A stretch of 43,957 bases of DNA from Thermoplasmata archaeon (GTDB lineage: Archaea; Thermoplasmatota; Thermoplasmata; Lutacidiplasmatales; UBA184). The position numbers and the translations under genes were made by a program. This document shows positions 1 to 7,188 of the stretch, one piece after another (position 1 is the stretch's first letter; each line of letters opens with the position of its first letter). Where the stretch lies: contig DASPVQ010000028.1 in NCBI GenBank assembly GCA_035622275.1, forward strand, positions 1 to 43,957, read 5' to 3'. Below the pieces are notes generated by a model. That model worked only from the letters and a program-made list of their open reading frames with translations. It was not told the DNA's origin and made no database searches.

Positions 1-1
1 C

Positions 2-574
2 GCCGCCGTGCTGGCGCCGATCCTTCCCGAACGTGTCCTGTCAATCCTCTTCGGGGTGCTGCTTTTGGTGTCTTTGATCCCGATCTTCGCCAAGTTCGGC
101 CAGGAGTTGCCGCGGAACGTCACGAACGACCGGCTGGCCAACGCGCTGCACCTGAACAGCCGTTATTACGACAAGCACCTGGGCCGCGAAGTGGCGTACA
201 ACGTCACCGGCGTCCCCGCTGCCCTGGGGATCATGGCTTTCGCGGGGATTATTTCGGGTGTGCTGGGCATTGGCGCGGGGGTGGTGAAAGTGCTGGCGCA
301 CGAGATCGCCATGAAAGTCCCCACCAAGGTCTCCACGGCGACGAGCAACTTCATGATCGGCGTGACCGCGGCGGCCGGTGCGGGCGTCCTGCTCGCCGCG
401 GGGTACGTGAACCCGCTGGTCGCCGCGCCGGTCGCGATCGGCACGGCCGCCGGCGCGTACCTCGGCAGCCGGATCCTCCCGGACCTCGCGAACCGCACGG
501 TCCGGCTCGTCTTCCTCCCGGTCCTGGTCCTGCTCGCGATCGAGGTCATCCTGCGCGGGCTGGGGCTGCCATGA
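2..574 (+). CDS. TauE/SafE-family membrane permease, C-terminal part (partial at left edge)
   Basis: Integral membrane protein of the sulfite exporter TauE/SafE (DUF81) family, which moves anions such as sulfite, sulfoacetate or related organosulfur compounds across the cytoplasmic membrane. The visible part has five or so hydrophobic segments and a second family repeat beginning near FAGIISGVLGIGAGVVKV, the Gly-rich motif typical of the family. The frame is open to the window edge, so the GTG at 8 is probably internal and the N-terminal repeat is missing. The stop overlaps the start of the DUF1634 gene (ATGA), a pairing often seen for this family. The substrate cannot be read from the sequence. 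Confidence 0.85.
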   Translation, partial: AAVLAPILPERVLSILFGVLLLVSLIPIFAKFGQELPRNVTNDRLANALHLNSRYYDKHLGREVAYNVTGVPAALGIMAFAGIISGVLGIGAGVVKVLAHEIAMKVPTKVSTATSNFMIGVTAAAGAGVLLAAGYVNPLVAAPVAIGTAAGAYLGSRILPDLANRTVRLVFLPVLVLLAIEVILRGLGLP

Positions 575-975
575 GCGCTGCGAGCGCGGCGCCGGGCCCG
601 CTGCCGGAGGCCGCCTACCGCCGAATGACGATCGTGCTTCGCGTGGGGCTGGGCGTCGCGCTCGCGATCCTCGGAGGGGGCCTCGTCGCGTACCTCGGGA
701 CCCACCCGGACGCGACGTCGGCGCAGGCGCTCGCGTCGAACCCGATCCTCGGCTACCTGGGTCTCTCCGGCCTCGCCGCGGGACTGGCCGCCGGCTCCCT
801 CGAGGCATATCTCACCCTCGGGCTCCTCGCGCTGCTGGTCACGCCGATCCTGCGGGTCGTCACCGGCATCTACTTCTTCCGGGCGCACGGCGAGCGGGCG
901 ATGAGCGCCATCACCCTCGCGGTGCTCGCGCTCCTCCTCCTCGCGCTGCTCGTCGTCGGCCCGCTGATCCGCTGA
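571..975 (+). CDS. DUF1634 membrane protein
   Basis: A 134-aa membrane protein with three to four hydrophobic helices (about residues 25-45, 60-75, 78-98 and 112-133). Its size, its helices and its position directly after a TauE/SafE gene match DUF1634, a family of unknown function usually found beside such permeases. The ATG overlaps the permease stop by four bases (ATGA), so the two are cotranslated and probably form one transport unit. It ends 13 bp before the convergent phosphoglucosamine mutase gene. Assignment rests on context and topology more than on a sharp motif. Confidence 0.75.
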   Translation: MSAASAAPGPLPEAAYRRMTIVLRVGLGVALAILGGGLVAYLGTHPDATSAQALASNPILGYLGLSGLAAGLAAGSLEAYLTLGLLALLVTPILRVVTGIYFFRAHGERAMSAITLAVLALLLLALLVVGPLIR

Positions 976-988
976 CGTGGGCGACCGG

Positions 989-2362
989 CTACGCGCCGCC
1001 GACCGCGGCGACGGCCGCGCGGACCGCGGCGAGGCCCTCGTCCGCCAGGGCCCGCGCCCGGGCGGGGTCCTTCGACTCCGCGAAGACCCGGAAGAGCGGC
1101 TCGGTGCCCGACGGGCGGAGCAGGACCCATCCGCCGGCACGGTAGGCCTTCACGCCGTCGATGGTCACGATCCGCTCGCTGCCCTCCCCCAGCGCGCGGG
1201 TCAGGCGCGCGAGCACCGCCTCGCGCAGCGCGACCGGACACGGCGCCTTCTCCTTCACGAGCGTGTAGCGGGGGATCCCGCCGAGCGCGTCGGCGAGCGA
1301 TCCGCCGGTCCGGGCGAGCAGATCGAGCATGCCGGCGGCGGTCATCGCGCCGTCGCGCGCGTACTGGAAGCGGGGGAAGATCAGCCCGCCGTTCTCCTCG
1401 CCACCGAAGACCGCGTGGCGTGCCAGCATCGCGTGGGTCACGCTCGGCGAGCCGACGCGGGTGTAGACGACGCTCCCGCCGGCGCCGGCGACCGCGTCCT
1501 CCACGCTCTGCGGCGCCGAGACCGGCGTGACGACGATCCCGCCGGGCTGGCGCTCGACGGCGTCCTTCGCGAGCAGCGTGAGGCTCTCCTCGCCGGGAAC
1601 GTAGCGGCCGCTCGCGTCGACGAAGATCGCGCGGTCGGCGTCGCCATCGTGGGCGATCCCGAGGTCGGCGCCGACCGCTGGCACCATGCGCTTCAGGTCG
1701 GCGAGGTTCGCCTCGGTGGGTTCGGACAGGTGGCCGGGGAACGTGCCGTCGACGTGGCCGTTGAGCGTGACCACTCGGCAGCCGAGGCGGCGCAGGAGGG
1801 CGGGGCTCGTGGGGACCGACGCGCCGTTCCCGCAGTCGAGCACGACCGTGAACTGGCGCGCGCGGATCCGCGCGACGTCGACCTGGGCGAGGATGCCGTC
1901 CACGTAGTGGCGCGCCCCGTCGGCCCGGGGGCTGATGTCGCCGACACGATCGAACGGGACCGTCGCGCCCTCCCCGCGCTCGACGGCCTGCTCGATCGCC
2001 TCCTCGGTCTCGCGCGACGCCTCGAGGCCGTCGGCCGCGATGCACTTGAGGCCGTTGAACTCGGGCGGATTGTGCGAGGCGGTGACGATCACGGCCAGCT
2101 GCGCGTCCAGGCGCGGGACGTTGTACTGGATCGCGGGCGTCGGCAGGATCCCGAGCTCGAGCACGTGGTGGCCCGCGAGCGCGAGCGTGGCGCTCACGAT
2201 GCGGGAGAACGCCGGGCTCGACGTCCGCCCGTCCCACCCGACGACGATCGGGCGACCGGGCGGCGCGAGCCGGGCGATCGCGCCCGCCACGCGGGTCACG
2301 AACGGCGCGTTCAGGGTCTCCCCGACGACCTCGCGGATGCCGTTGGTACCGAACAGCCGCAT
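989..2362 (-). CDS. glmM: Phosphoglucosamine mutase / phosphomannomutase family
   Basis: Alpha-D-phosphohexomutase, 457 aa, the normal length. It interconverts hexosamine or hexose 6- and 1-phosphates for UDP-sugar and cell-surface glycan synthesis. All four family motifs are present: the N-terminal FGTNGIRE, the catalytic phosphoserine loop TASHNPPEFNG, the metal-binding DGDADR, and the sugar- and phosphate-binding loops GEENGG and RPSGTEP. The ATG was chosen because MRLFGTNGIRE is the family N-terminus; the frame stays open upstream only as a GC-rich artefact. GlmM versus ManB specificity cannot be settled from sequence alone, but the archaeal GlmM-type FGTNGIR start favours the glucosamine form. 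It is divergent from the Mut7-C gene across a shared promoter region. Confidence 0.92.
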   Translation of the reverse strand: MRLFGTNGIREVVGETLNAPFVTRVAGAIARLAPPGRPIVVGWDGRTSSPAFSRIVSATLALAGHHVLELGILPTPAIQYNVPRLDAQLAVIVTASHNPPEFNGLKCIAADGLEASRETEEAIEQAVERGEGATVPFDRVGDISPRADGARHYVDGILAQVDVARIRARQFTVVLDCGNGASVPTSPALLRRLGCRVVTLNGHVDGTFPGHLSEPTEANLADLKRMVPAVGADLGIAHDGDADRAIFVDASGRYVPGEESLTLLAKDAVERQPGGIVVTPVSAPQSVEDAVAGAGGSVVYTRVGSPSVTHAMLARHAVFGGEENGGLIFPRFQYARDGAMTAAGMLDLLARTGGSLADALGGIPRYTLVKEKAPCPVALREAVLARLTRALGEGSERIVTIDGVKAYRAGGWVLLRPSGTEPLFRVFAESKDPARARALADEGLAAVRAAVAAVGGA

Positions 2363-2393
2363 GGGAACGGGTCCCTCGCCGGGGCCGACGGTC

Positions 2394-2406
2394 GACCCGT
2401 ATAATA
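2394..2406. promoter_or_regulatory. Shared TATA-like element between glmM and the Mut7-C gene
   Basis: TATAATA at 2400-2406 is the only A+T-rich element in the divergent gap. It lies about 40 bp upstream of the glmM ATG, which would give a short leader. It is only about 17 bp from the plus-strand ATG at 2420, which is tight unless that gene starts at the in-frame GTG at 2444. A 7-bp inverted repeat (ACGGGTC at 2367-2373, GACCCGT at 2394-2400) lies next to it. Confidence 0.5.
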
Positions 2407-2419
2407 CGAGCAAGGGTAA

Positions 2420-2911
2420 ATGGAACCGTCCGGCTCCGCGGGCGTGACGCCGCCCCGCTTCCTCGCCGACGAGATGCTCGGTCGGCTCGCGCGCTACCTG
2501 CGCATGACCGGCTGCGACACCGTCTATGTCCGCGGATGGTCGGACGAGGAGATCGCGCGTCGGGCCGAAGCCGAGCAGCGGATCCTCCTGACTCGGGATC
2601 GCGCCCTCGCCGATCGCGTCGCGCCGTCGGTTCTCCTCCGCACCGTGGCCGTCGCCGAGCAGTGGGCGGAGGTGCGACGCGCTCGGGCGGACCTGCCCGC
2701 CGAGGTCTCCTTCGAGCGCTGCACCCTCTGCAACGGCCCGCTCCGTCCGGCGCCCCGCCCGTCGGGGCACGATGCGTCGGGGTCGCAGGAGGAGCCGGGG
2801 GATCGCCCGATCTTCGAATGCATCGTCTGCGCCCATCGCTACTGGGAAGGCTCGCACACGCGTCGCGTGCGCGAGGCGGTGCGCCGCTGGGCGCTCGGGG
2901 CTCTGGGATGA
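2420..2911 (+). CDS. Mut7-C RNase-domain protein with zinc ribbon
   Basis: A 163-aa protein of the Mut7-C (DUF82) family, a PIN-like nuclease fold predicted to cut RNA. The N-terminal signature PRFLADEMLGRLARYLRMTG with the following D is clear, and acidic residues continue through SDEEIARRA and LTRDRALADR. The C-terminal half carries a four-cysteine zinc ribbon (CTLC and CIVC) ending in a basic stretch. The ATG at 2420 gives eight extra residues before the conserved block; a GTG at 2444 is an alternative that fits the TATA spacing better. The stop overlaps the next start (ATGA), so it is cotranslated with the tRNA methyltransferase, which suggests an RNA-related role. Confidence 0.87.
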   Translation: MEPSGSAGVTPPRFLADEMLGRLARYLRMTGCDTVYVRGWSDEEIARRAEAEQRILLTRDRALADRVAPSVLLRTVAVAEQWAEVRRARADLPAEVSFERCTLCNGPLRPAPRPSGHDASGSQEEPGDRPIFECIVCAHRYWEGSHTRRVREAVRRWALGALG

Positions 2912-3933
2912 TCCCGATCGTCGTCGAGATCTCCGGCGAGGCGCCGGAGCTCGCCGCGGCGGAGGCCGTCGCGGCCGCCGAGGTGCTGGGGGGGCGCGCG
3001 ACCCCCGGCATGAGAGAGGAACGTGAGGGGCTCGTCGCGGTCGACGTTCCGGATCGGGCGGCCGCGAGCTCGCTCGCGGCGCGACTGGGGCTCGCGCGAC
3101 GGGTCCTCGCACCGCTCGGCAGAGCCGGCGAGGTCGTCGACCGCCTGCGGGAGGAGGGCCGGACGGGTCGCTCGGCCGCCGTGCGCCGACTCGGTCGACC
3201 CTCCTCCGGGGAGCGCGATGCCGGCGTCCGGTGCGCCGGGGCGGCCTACGTGGACGGGGGCGGGAGGATCGATCTCGAGGCCCCGGCGCGCCGGTTCTGG
3301 CTCGCGGCGCCCGACGCGCTCGGCGACCGCCTCTTCGAGGAGGTCGGAGCCGTGGACCGCCGGTCGACCGGTGCGCGGCGCATGACGTCGCTGCCGTTCC
3401 AGCGGCCGGTCTCGCTCGCCCCCCGGTTCGCACGGGCGCTCGCGAACCTCGCCCGGGTCCGCTCCGGTGACCGGGTCGTCGACCCGTTCGTCGGCACCGG
3501 AGCGCTCCTCGCCGAGGCAGCCCTGCTCGGAGCCCGGATCTTCGGCTGCGACCGGGACCCCCAGATGGTGCGCGGGGCGCTGCGCAACTTCAGCCACCTC
3601 GGGGTGAGTGCCGAGGCGCTCGCGGTCGGCGACGCGGGCCGCGTGGAGCTCGGCGCGCCGGGGGCCTCGTTCGACGCTCTGCTGACCGATCCCCCGTACG
3701 GCCGCTCGTCCAGCACGGGGGGCGAGGGCGATGCGGTGATCGAACGCGTGCTGCCACGCTGGGCCGACCGCGTGCGTCCCGGCGGCCGGGTCGTGGTCGT
3801 GGTGCCCCGGCCGATCGCCCCGCCGGGGCCGGGCTGGGAGAGCCGTCTCGCCGTGCCGGTCCGGGTCCACCGGAGCCTGACCCGGGAGTTCCGCGTCTTC
3901 GAGCGGAGCGGCCCTACGGCCAGGCCAGCGTGA
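2908..3933 (+). CDS. tRNA (guanine-10-N2)-methyltransferase-like protein (Trm-G10/Trm11 family)
   Basis: A 341-aa SAM-dependent RNA methyltransferase, close to the usual length of archaeal Trm-G10. The N-terminal 150 residues are compatible with a divergent THUMP region. The C-terminal Rossmann domain has the SAM-binding motif DPFVGTGALLAEA, an acidic CDRDP at the end of strand 2, and the catalytic DPPYGRS motif of N2-guanine methyltransferases. The ATG overlaps the previous stop, which fixes the start. Its 3' end overlaps the convergent site-2 protease gene by 20 bp. Other Trm11/Trm14-like specificities cannot be excluded. Confidence 0.87.
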   Translation: MIPIVVEISGEAPELAAAEAVAAAEVLGGRATPGMREEREGLVAVDVPDRAAASSLAARLGLARRVLAPLGRAGEVVDRLREEGRTGRSAAVRRLGRPSSGERDAGVRCAGAAYVDGGGRIDLEAPARRFWLAAPDALGDRLFEEVGAVDRRSTGARRMTSLPFQRPVSLAPRFARALANLARVRSGDRVVDPFVGTGALLAEAALLGARIFGCDRDPQMVRGALRNFSHLGVSAEALAVGDAGRVELGAPGASFDALLTDPPYGRSSSTGGEGDAVIERVLPRWADRVRPGGRVVVVVPRPIAPPGPGWESRLAVPVRVHRSLTREFRVFERSGPTARPA

Positions 3934-5503
3934 AGGTCGTGCTCGCCGAGCCGCCGCCCGCGGGCGCGCAGAACTCCGAGACGGTCCAGTCGATCAGGGC
4001 GCCGACCGCCCGCTCGCTGTTGGAGAAGGTGACGCTGACGACGCCCGAGTTCGGCCGACCCGTGCCGTTGAGCGCGAAGTAGTCCGCGCTGGGGAGCGAG
4101 ACCGAGCCGCCGCCCAGCGTCACAGTGCGGCCGCTCGGCAGATGGAATACCCAGGTCGAGTTGGCCGCCCAGGCCGAGAGCGCGGCGCCCGTGAGGTAGG
4201 TCGGCGCGCTCGCGTTGCCCACCGAGACGTTCGCGACCGAGGTCGCGACCACGAAGCCGTGCTCGATCGGGTCCTGGTTGACCACGAGGAGCGACAGGTT
4301 CGCCGCGACCGCCGCGCCGGCCGGCGGCGTCGGGTAGGTCGTCGATGGGGTCTGGAGCGCGATCAGTCCCGGGGGCGTCGCGATCGGCGTGAGGACGAAG
4401 CCGGAGATGAGGACCCCCGCGACGAACGCGCCGAGCGCGTAGCGCTTCCAGTCGAGCGGGCTCAGGTCGTTGAGCGGCGGAGGGTGTCGGGCACCGAGGA
4501 CGAGGATCAGGATCCCGAAGAACAGCCAGCCGGCGTAGTAGAGCAGCCCGATCCCGAACAGCAGCGCGACGACCGCGTAGCTCACGTAGCGGGAGCGGTC
4601 GCCGAAGAGCGCGCGGAAGACGTGCCCGCCATCGAGCTGCCCCGCGGGCAACAGGTTGATCGCGGTGACGAGCAGACCGACCCACCCCGCGAGCGCGAGG
4701 GGCGACAGGCTCACCACCGACGGGGGAAAGAACAGCGACAGCGCGTACCAGAACAGCGGCGTGCCGATCAGCAGGTTGCCGTAGCTGACGCCCAGGATCG
4801 ATGGCCCGCAGTAGGTGAGCGGGAGCACGGGGGCGTGGATGCTCAGGTACAGCCCGGCGAGGGCGATCGGGATCGAGGCGGCGAACCCCGCGATCGGACC
4901 GGCCGCTCCGATGTCGAAGAGGGCCTTCTTGTCCGGGAACGGCTCGCGGATGCTGATGAACGCGCCGAATGTCCCGAACAGGAACGGCGGCGGGACCGGG
5001 ATGAAGTACGGCAGCGACGCCTCGACATGATGGCGCCGCGCGACCAGGTAGTGCGCGAGCTCGTGGACCCCCAGGATCGTCATCACGGGCAGGCCGAAGA
5101 AGAGCGAGCCCCAGGCGAGGTCGCTCCAGCCCAGCGCGCTCCCCCCGACGTAGGCCAGCCAGATCAGCGAGCCGGCGAACGTCGTGGTCGCGATCGTGCC
5201 CGCGAGCAGAACGATGTTGACCCACCCCTGGAACGGGCGGATCGTCGGGCGGCGCACGACCTCGACGAACTCCTCACCCCCCTGGCGCCGGAGGATCGGG
5301 ACGTAGCGCCGGGTCCACAGCTCCTGGCGCAGCGCGTCGAATCTCGCTTCGAGCGTGGCCGGGTCCACGTGGACGGCGAAGACGACGGACTGCGGCCCGA
5401 GTCGCGTCTCGTAGACCGGGAGGTACGTGCTCACGAGGGCCCGCAGGCGATCGAGCTCGCTGGCCGCACCCGAGCTGGGCAGCGGCCCGGCGGGAGCGCT
5501 CAC
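3914..5503 (-). CDS. Site-2 protease (M50) family membrane metalloprotease with C-terminal extension
   Basis: A 529-aa polytopic zinc metalloprotease of the S2P/M50 family, which cuts substrates within the membrane. The zinc motif HELAH is at residues 147-151 and the third ligand lies in NLLPAGQLDGGH (Asp291). Residues 1-90 form a soluble N-terminal domain with an HVDPATLEARF-type segment seen in other archaeal S2P proteins. After the last helix (about 362-378) comes a 140-residue region rich in Ser, Thr and Val with NxS/T sequons, which looks like a beta domain outside the membrane and is not part of the minimal protease. Start is GTG, 4 bp downstream of the DUF5611 stop, so the two are cotranscribed. 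Confidence 0.9.
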   Translation of the reverse strand: MSAPAGPLPSSGAASELDRLRALVSTYLPVYETRLGPQSVVFAVHVDPATLEARFDALRQELWTRRYVPILRRQGGEEFVEVVRRPTIRPFQGWVNIVLLAGTIATTTFAGSLIWLAYVGGSALGWSDLAWGSLFFGLPVMTILGVHELAHYLVARRHHVEASLPYFIPVPPPFLFGTFGAFISIREPFPDKKALFDIGAAGPIAGFAASIPIALAGLYLSIHAPVLPLTYCGPSILGVSYGNLLIGTPLFWYALSLFFPPSVVSLSPLALAGWVGLLVTAINLLPAGQLDGGHVFRALFGDRSRYVSYAVVALLFGIGLLYYAGWLFFGILILVLGARHPPPLNDLSPLDWKRYALGAFVAGVLISGFVLTPIATPPGLIALQTPSTTYPTPPAGAAVAANLSLLVVNQDPIEHGFVVATSVANVSVGNASAPTYLTGAALSAWAANSTWVFHLPSGRTVTLGGGSVSLPSADYFALNGTGRPNSGVVSVTFSNSERAVGALIDWTVSEFCAPAGGGSASTTFTLAWP

Positions 5504-5507
5504 GCCC

Positions 5508-5828
5508 CTAGTCCCCGGGGCCGCTCGCCGGCTTGCGCGCGCGGCGGGCCCGTTCCTTCGCGCTGTAGCCCGTGGCCTCTTCCAGGAACCGGTTGTAGCG
5601 GGCGATCGTCTCGCGGGCGACCGCCTCGGGCACCTTCGGGTTCATCGAGAGATCGATCTGGAGCTCGCGGCCTTCCCCGCGGGCCGTGAGCCGCTCGATC
5701 GCTCCCCAGCGAGCGGTGACCGAGTCCCCGTCGGCGACGACGCCCTCGAAGTGCGCTTGGAGGATGCCGGCGAGCGAGGTGCCCTCGAGGTTGCGCCGAT
5801 GCGTCGCCCGGACGGGATAGCGCTGCAC
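5508..5828 (-). CDS. DUF5611 family protein
   Basis: A 106-aa soluble protein beginning MQRYPVRATHRRNLEG and ending in a basic segment after FLEEATGYSAKERARRARK. This pattern (YPVKRGH, NLEG, then TGYxAKERKK) matches DUF5611, a small family I know from Thermoplasmata and their relatives; its function is unknown. Start is GTG; the MQ-YPV block is the family N-terminus. A GCTTTAA element lies about 29 bp upstream (5854-5860), so this is probably the leaderless first gene of a two-gene operon with the protease. Confidence 0.78.
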   Translation of the reverse strand: MQRYPVRATHRRNLEGTSLAGILQAHFEGVVADGDSVTARWGAIERLTARGEGRELQIDLSMNPKVPEAVARETIARYNRFLEEATGYSAKERARRARKPASGPGD

Positions 5829-5853
5829 GCTCGCACCGCGAACGGCTCGCTCG

Positions 5854-5860
5854 TTAAAGC
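5854..5860 (-). promoter_or_regulatory. TATA-like element for the DUF5611 gene
   Basis: GCTTTAA on the minus strand, centred 29 bp upstream of the GTG at 5828 in otherwise GC-rich sequence. The spacing fits a leaderless archaeal transcript. Confidence 0.55.
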
Positions 5861-5891
5861 TTCGTCCCAGCGCGCGGCGCCCGAGGACGCT

Positions 5892-6113
5892 CTACACGGT
5901 CTCGATTTCGAAGCGGAGCCGATACCCGCGCAGGCGCCGGGTGACCTCGTCGCACAGGTCGAGGATCTGCTCGCGGGTGGCCCCGCCCTGCCAGTCGTAG
6001 ACGAAGTCGTAGTTGCCCTGCGTCGGCTGGAAGCCGGCGGTCAACAGGCGCCCCGCGATCTCCGACGGCTTGGCCCCCTCGCTGTCGAAGGTCACGCGCA
6101 GGTACGTCTCCAC
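5892..6113 (-). CDS. Conserved small archaeal protein (73 aa), unknown function
   Basis: A 73-aa protein, METYLRVTFDSEGAKPSEIA at the start and a beta strand RYRLRFEIETV at the end. The layout (strand with FDSEGA, helix ending in GF, then YDFVYDW, helix, final strand) is that of a small ferredoxin-like alpha/beta fold. I recall similar short archaeal proteins with the SEG and YDF motifs, all uncharacterised. The GTG start is supported by a GCTTAAGC element 27 bp upstream that overlaps the coaD stop codon, giving a leaderless transcript. The frame remains open upstream in GC-rich sequence, but that part has no protein-like features and is antisense to nothing else than coaD's own frame shadow. 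Confidence 0.72.
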   Translation of the reverse strand: METYLRVTFDSEGAKPSEIAGRLLTAGFQPTQGNYDFVYDWQGGATREQILDLCDEVTRRLRGYRLRFEIETV

Positions 6114-6136
6114 GGTGGCGGCCAGCGCGGGGGCAG

Positions 6137-6144
6137 GCTTAAGC
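6137..6144 (-). promoter_or_regulatory. TATA-like element overlapping the coaD stop codon
   Basis: GCTTAAGC, centred 27 bp upstream of the GTG at 6113. It contains the TAA stop of coaD (6139-6141), so the small downstream gene seems to have its own promoter. Confidence 0.5.
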
Positions 6145-6930
6145 GGTTCGCGCGACGCGCCCCGTGCGGCCACCCCGAGCCGACGCCGGGGGCCGAACCA
6201 GGCGCGCGACGGCCCTTTGCAGCTCGGCGGGCGTGCGCGCGCGGACGACCACGGGGGCGAGGCGCACGCGCCGGCTGGCGAGGCGCAGCCGAACCCGCGA
6301 CGATCCCGACCGGGTGATCCGCAGTCGGAGCTCGGGGGCCGCGGACCCCCGTGCGACGCGGGGTCCGACGAACACGGCGCGGCGGAAGGCGCGACGTAGC
6401 CCCTCCTCGGCCGCGTGCCGGTCGTCCGGCCGTCGCGCGTCGACGGCCACGCGGATCCGAGCGCGGCGACGGCCGTTCCGATCGATCTCGTCCGCGCGGA
6501 TGCGGCGGGAACTGATCGGTTCGAGATCGTCGGCGAGCGCGAGGGGCACCACCCGGATCGGCACCGCGCCGCGTCCCCGTCGGCGTCGCTCGGCGTTGAC
6601 GGCCCGCCCACCCTGGAGCGTGTCCGCCGACACCACGAGCGCGGCGACCCCGTCGTCGATCGAGCCGCCGAACCGATCCGAGATCGGACGGATCTCCCAG
6701 CGCGCGCGCGGATAGCGCGCCGCGAGCCACCGGGCGAGCGCCCGACGCCGGACCGGGTACGGTTGCACACCCTCCGCCGTTGGCTTCGGGTGGGCGGTGA
6801 GGTAGGCCGGGGTCGTCAGGCCGATGGCGACGCGGGCCCCCGTGCGGAACGCCGTCGCGAGGAGGGCCTCGTGCCCGGCGTGCAGGTGGTCGAACGTGCC
6901 GCCGAGCACGACCCGGCCCGCGACGGTCAC
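6139..6930 (-). CDS. coaD: Phosphopantetheine adenylyltransferase, archaeal type, with C-terminal extension
   Basis: Transfers AMP to 4'-phosphopantetheine in coenzyme A synthesis. The nucleotidyltransferase HxGH motif is in GGTFDHLHAGHEALL (residues 9-23) and the second signature is the ISSRRIRADEID segment near residue 145, equivalent to the ISST/SSR motif. The archaeal enzyme normally ends near residue 150. This one is 263 aa, with about 105 extra residues starting at RIRVAVDARRPDDR, very rich in arginine and without a fold I recognise. Start is GTG with a GGAG-type ribosome binding site about 10 bp upstream. It follows the DUF2116 gene by 16 bp. Confidence 0.88.
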   Translation of the reverse strand: MTVAGRVVLGGTFDHLHAGHEALLATAFRTGARVAIGLTTPAYLTAHPKPTAEGVQPYPVRRRALARWLAARYPRARWEIRPISDRFGGSIDDGVAALVVSADTLQGGRAVNAERRRRGRGAVPIRVVPLALADDLEPISSRRIRADEIDRNGRRRARIRVAVDARRPDDRHAAEEGLRRAFRRAVFVGPRVARGSAAPELRLRITRSGSSRVRLRLASRRVRLAPVVVRARTPAELQRAVARLVRPPASARGGRTGRVARTA

Positions 6931-6946
6931 CGCGCTCCTCTCCCGC

Positions 6947-7132
6947 CTAATGGTACGTGACGAGGAAGACGATCAGGATGAGCGCCATCGCGCCGTAGAG
7001 GACGTACGTGTACATCTGCCGCGTCCGGAGCTGCGCCGCCCGCTTCGCCCGGCAGGCCTTGCTGCAGACCTCCTCGTCGGGGTCGCAGACCTTCCCGCAG
7101 ACCTTGCAGTGGCGATGGTCGTCCTCGGGCAC
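6947..7132 (-). CDS. DUF2116-type zinc-ribbon membrane protein
   Basis: A 61-aa protein with an N-terminal zinc ribbon (CKVCGKVC and CSKAC; the spacing C-x2-C and C-x3-C is that of DUF2116) followed by a basic stretch and one C-terminal transmembrane helix (about residues 41-59). It should be a small C-tail-anchored protein with the zinc domain in the cytoplasm. Function is unknown. Start is GTG; no ATG is available in frame. It is the first gene of a short operon with coaD. Confidence 0.82.
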   Translation of the reverse strand: MPEDDHRHCKVCGKVCDPDEEVCSKACRAKRAAQLRTRQMYTYVLYGAMALILIVFLVTYH

Positions 7133-7188
7133 GATGACCGGACGAGGGGGGCCGGGCGCTTAGCGTTGACCGGCGCGGCGGCGGCGCG

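Noticed and set aside
4142-5689. A 515-codon open frame opposite the site-2 protease
   Set aside because: Composition is almost only charged residues; the minus strand has the HELAH and LDGGH motifs in frame.
6139-6470. CoaD fused to a DUF84 inosine/xanthosine triphosphatase
   Set aside because: Only the first 20 residues of the extension resemble DUF84; the extension is too short and lacks the rest of the fold.
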